From Candidatus Anderseniibacteriota bacterium (GTDB lineage: Bacteria; Patescibacteriota; Andersenbacteria; UBA10190): 5,215 nucleotides of DNA. The position numbers and the translations under genes are program-made. Each line of letters opens with the position of its first letter. Positions within the stretch are counted from its first letter, which is position 1. Of this stretch, positions 4,444-5,215 are shown piece by piece. The stretch is taken from positions 1 through 5,215 of the forward strand of contig QIFI01000068.1 in NCBI GenBank assembly GCA_003229735.1, in the 5' to 3' direction. A model generated the notes under the pieces. The model was not told the origin of the DNA. It saw nothing but the letters and a program-made list of their open reading frames with translations, and searched no databases.

Positions 4444-4668
4444 ATGCCAGGTACCAAAACTTATTGCGGCTCTGGACAATGTGATCTTGATCAAAAAAAT
4501 GTCTGCAAAAAATGTGGCCGCCAGTGGGTGCATTGTGAACAACTCGATGGCTCCCATTGCTCAATTTGTCACCAACACTTTGCTGACAGCGACGACATCT
4601 GCGCCTTAGGGCACCAACTTGGCCATTTCTACCCCGCTGATCAAACACACCTTGTCCATATCTACTAG
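4444..4668 (+). CDS. 74-residue Cys/His-rich protein, probable zinc-binding
   Basis: I do not recognise a named family. Fourteen of 74 residues (eight Cys, six His) are potential metal ligands in paired spacing. They are C8 and C13, C21-x2-C24, H30-C31, H38-C39-x2-C42-H43 and H45, then C53, H57 and H61. This is enough for two interleaved or tandem zinc sites, as in RING-like, double zinc-ribbon or treble-clef folds. There is no signal peptide, so it is likely cytoplasmic. The start is well fixed: AAGGAG lies 7 nt before ATG. A strong terminator follows 24 bp after the TAG stop, so the gene is a single-gene unit, which supports its being real despite its size. The GAAAAATCATG start context is shared with the coiled-coil gene at 2189. 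A small zinc protein could bind nucleic acid or a protein partner; no function can be assigned. Confidence 0.7.
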   Translation: MPGTKTYCGSGQCDLDQKNVCKKCGRQWVHCEQLDGSHCSICHQHFADSDDICALGHQLGHFYPADQTHLVHIY

Positions 4669-4692
4669 TACACTCTTCCGCCACCGCTTCAA

Positions 4693-4740
4693 CCGGTAAT
4701 TCCTCTCTCATTGAGAGCCAAAATTGCCGGCTTTTTTCTT
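4693..4740 (+). terminator. Two-tier intrinsic terminator of the zinc protein gene
   Basis: CCGGTAATT (4693-4701) pairs with AATTGCCGG (4722-4730) in nine pairs including one G-T. Inside, CTCTC (4705-4709) pairs with GAGAG (4713-4717) over ATT. CTTTTTTCTT follows at 4731-4740. The T run exists only on the plus-strand side, so it serves the plus-strand gene; the minus-strand gene ending at 4761 has no clear terminator of its own. Confidence 0.88.
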
Positions 4741-4760
4741 AAAAAAATGGTCATCAAATA

Positions 4761-5215
4761 TTAATGCCGAATCCCCGCCAGCTTATGCCACAGCATCGCC
4801 CCTCTTAAAGCTATCGCAGTTTTTTTATCCTTATTCATAACTCGCCCCAGCCAATACGCGTGTTCGCTGGCCGATGGATTGCGCCCATACACGCCCCGAT
4901 GGATAGAATTTATTCGCGGCACTAAATTGCCCCGCGCCTGACCAATCACCCTGGTTCGCGCGCCCAGCACTCGCGGCGTTGGATCATATGTTTTACCCGC
5001 CGCCTTTTGCCAGGCCATTGCCCCCACCAGCGCCCCAAAGCTTCTCTTCTCGCCTCGATTGATCCGTCCCAGCCAATATCCATGCTCCACTACCTGCGGA
5101 TTTCTTCCAAACACTACTCTAAATGCTGAATTTATTTTAGGAATCAACATCTTGTTTACCGGCACCTTAGGCCTAATTACTTTTGCCTTTAAGCTCTTAG
5201 TTAAACTGGAACTCT
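4761..5215 (-). CDS. C-terminal end of a protein with two DUF4214-like repeats (N-terminus off right edge)
   Basis: The frame is open from 5215 to TAA at 4763-4761, about 150 codons. A GTG at 5165 could be a start, but the frame has no stop upstream and no good ribosome binding site there, so this is more likely the tail of a longer protein. Counting from that GTG codon, residues 8-57 and 82-131 align without gaps at a period of 74, with 27 of 50 identical. Shared positions spell IN(S)..R.V.GRNP...EH.YWLGR....K....AL.GAM.W.K.AG. The YWLGR after a GRNP loop resembles DUF4214, a repeat found in surface and secreted multi-domain proteins; here it is a diverged form. The linker 58-81 is Arg-rich. 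The inferred role is as a surface or cell-wall-associated C-terminal module. The domain call is tentative; the repeat itself is plain. Confidence 0.75.
   Translation of the reverse strand, partial: SSSLTKSLKAKVIRPKVPVNKMLIPKINSAFRVVFGRNPQVVEHGYWLGRINRGEKRSFGALVGAMAWQKAAGKTYDPTPRVLGARTRVIGQARGNLVPRINSIHRGVYGRNPSASEHAYWLGRVMNKDKKTAIALRGAMLWHKLAGIRH

Noticed and set aside
4442..4711. Minus-strand open frame of 89 codons
   Set aside because: It is antisense to the zinc protein gene, which has the ribosome binding site, the terminator and the paired Cys pattern.
1..5215. CRISPR array, tRNA or rRNA genes
   Set aside because: No regularly spaced repeats of CRISPR length, no cloverleaf with the conserved T-arm sequence and no rRNA sequence were seen; the boxA match alone is not evidence of an rRNA operon.

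Overview
The window looks like a gene-sparse accessory stretch of a bacterial genome with small genes. Several traits would fit a Patescibacteria (CPR)-type genome: very short genes, a secreted lecithin:cholesterol acyltransferase (LCAT)-like hydrolase, an 80-residue GIY-YIG protein, strong extended -10 promoter words and an orphan surface-type repeat protein. This placement is an inference and no marker gene confirms it. Of seven visible stop codons six are TAA and one is TAG. No in-frame TGA is needed, so the standard bacterial code is sufficient.

Layout. Bases 1-810 (minus strand) hold the first 270 codons of an exported alpha/beta-hydrolase of the LCAT type; the gene runs off the left edge. 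Bases 811-1000 are non-coding, with a triplicated CGTGAATT element and a cluster of TTACC words. Bases 1001-1850 (minus strand) hold a compact set transcribed leftwards: a GIY-YIG nuclease-domain protein, a 43-residue basic peptide, and a Doc/Fic toxin whose GTG start directly abuts the peptide's stop codon. The last two look like a toxin-antitoxin pair with a non-Phd antitoxin. Bases 1851-2188 are regulatory: an extended -10 promoter running almost at once into a terminator, a second promoter, then a long leader with a hairpin and a perfect match to the E. coli rrn boxA sequence. Bases 2189-3019 (plus strand) encode an unrecognised helical, coiled-coil protein, closed by a strong terminator and followed by a perfect 31-bp palindrome.

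Bases 3180-4326 are a complete insertion sequence: 15-bp perfect terminal inverted repeats, a CCTA target duplication on each side, and one intact 336-residue DDE transposase. It sits between the coiled-coil gene and a 74-residue Cys/His-rich probable zinc protein (4444-4668) that has a strong ribosome binding site and its own terminator. Bases 4761-5215 (minus strand) are the C-terminal end of a gene entering from the right edge; it carries two 74-residue-period repeats resembling DUF4214.

The genes do not form one obvious pathway. The best candidates for something undescribed are the Doc pair with its tiny putative antitoxin, the boxA-type leader in front of an orphan coiled-coil protein, and promoter hexamers so close to three minus-strand starts that leaderless or near-leaderless mRNAs are plausible.
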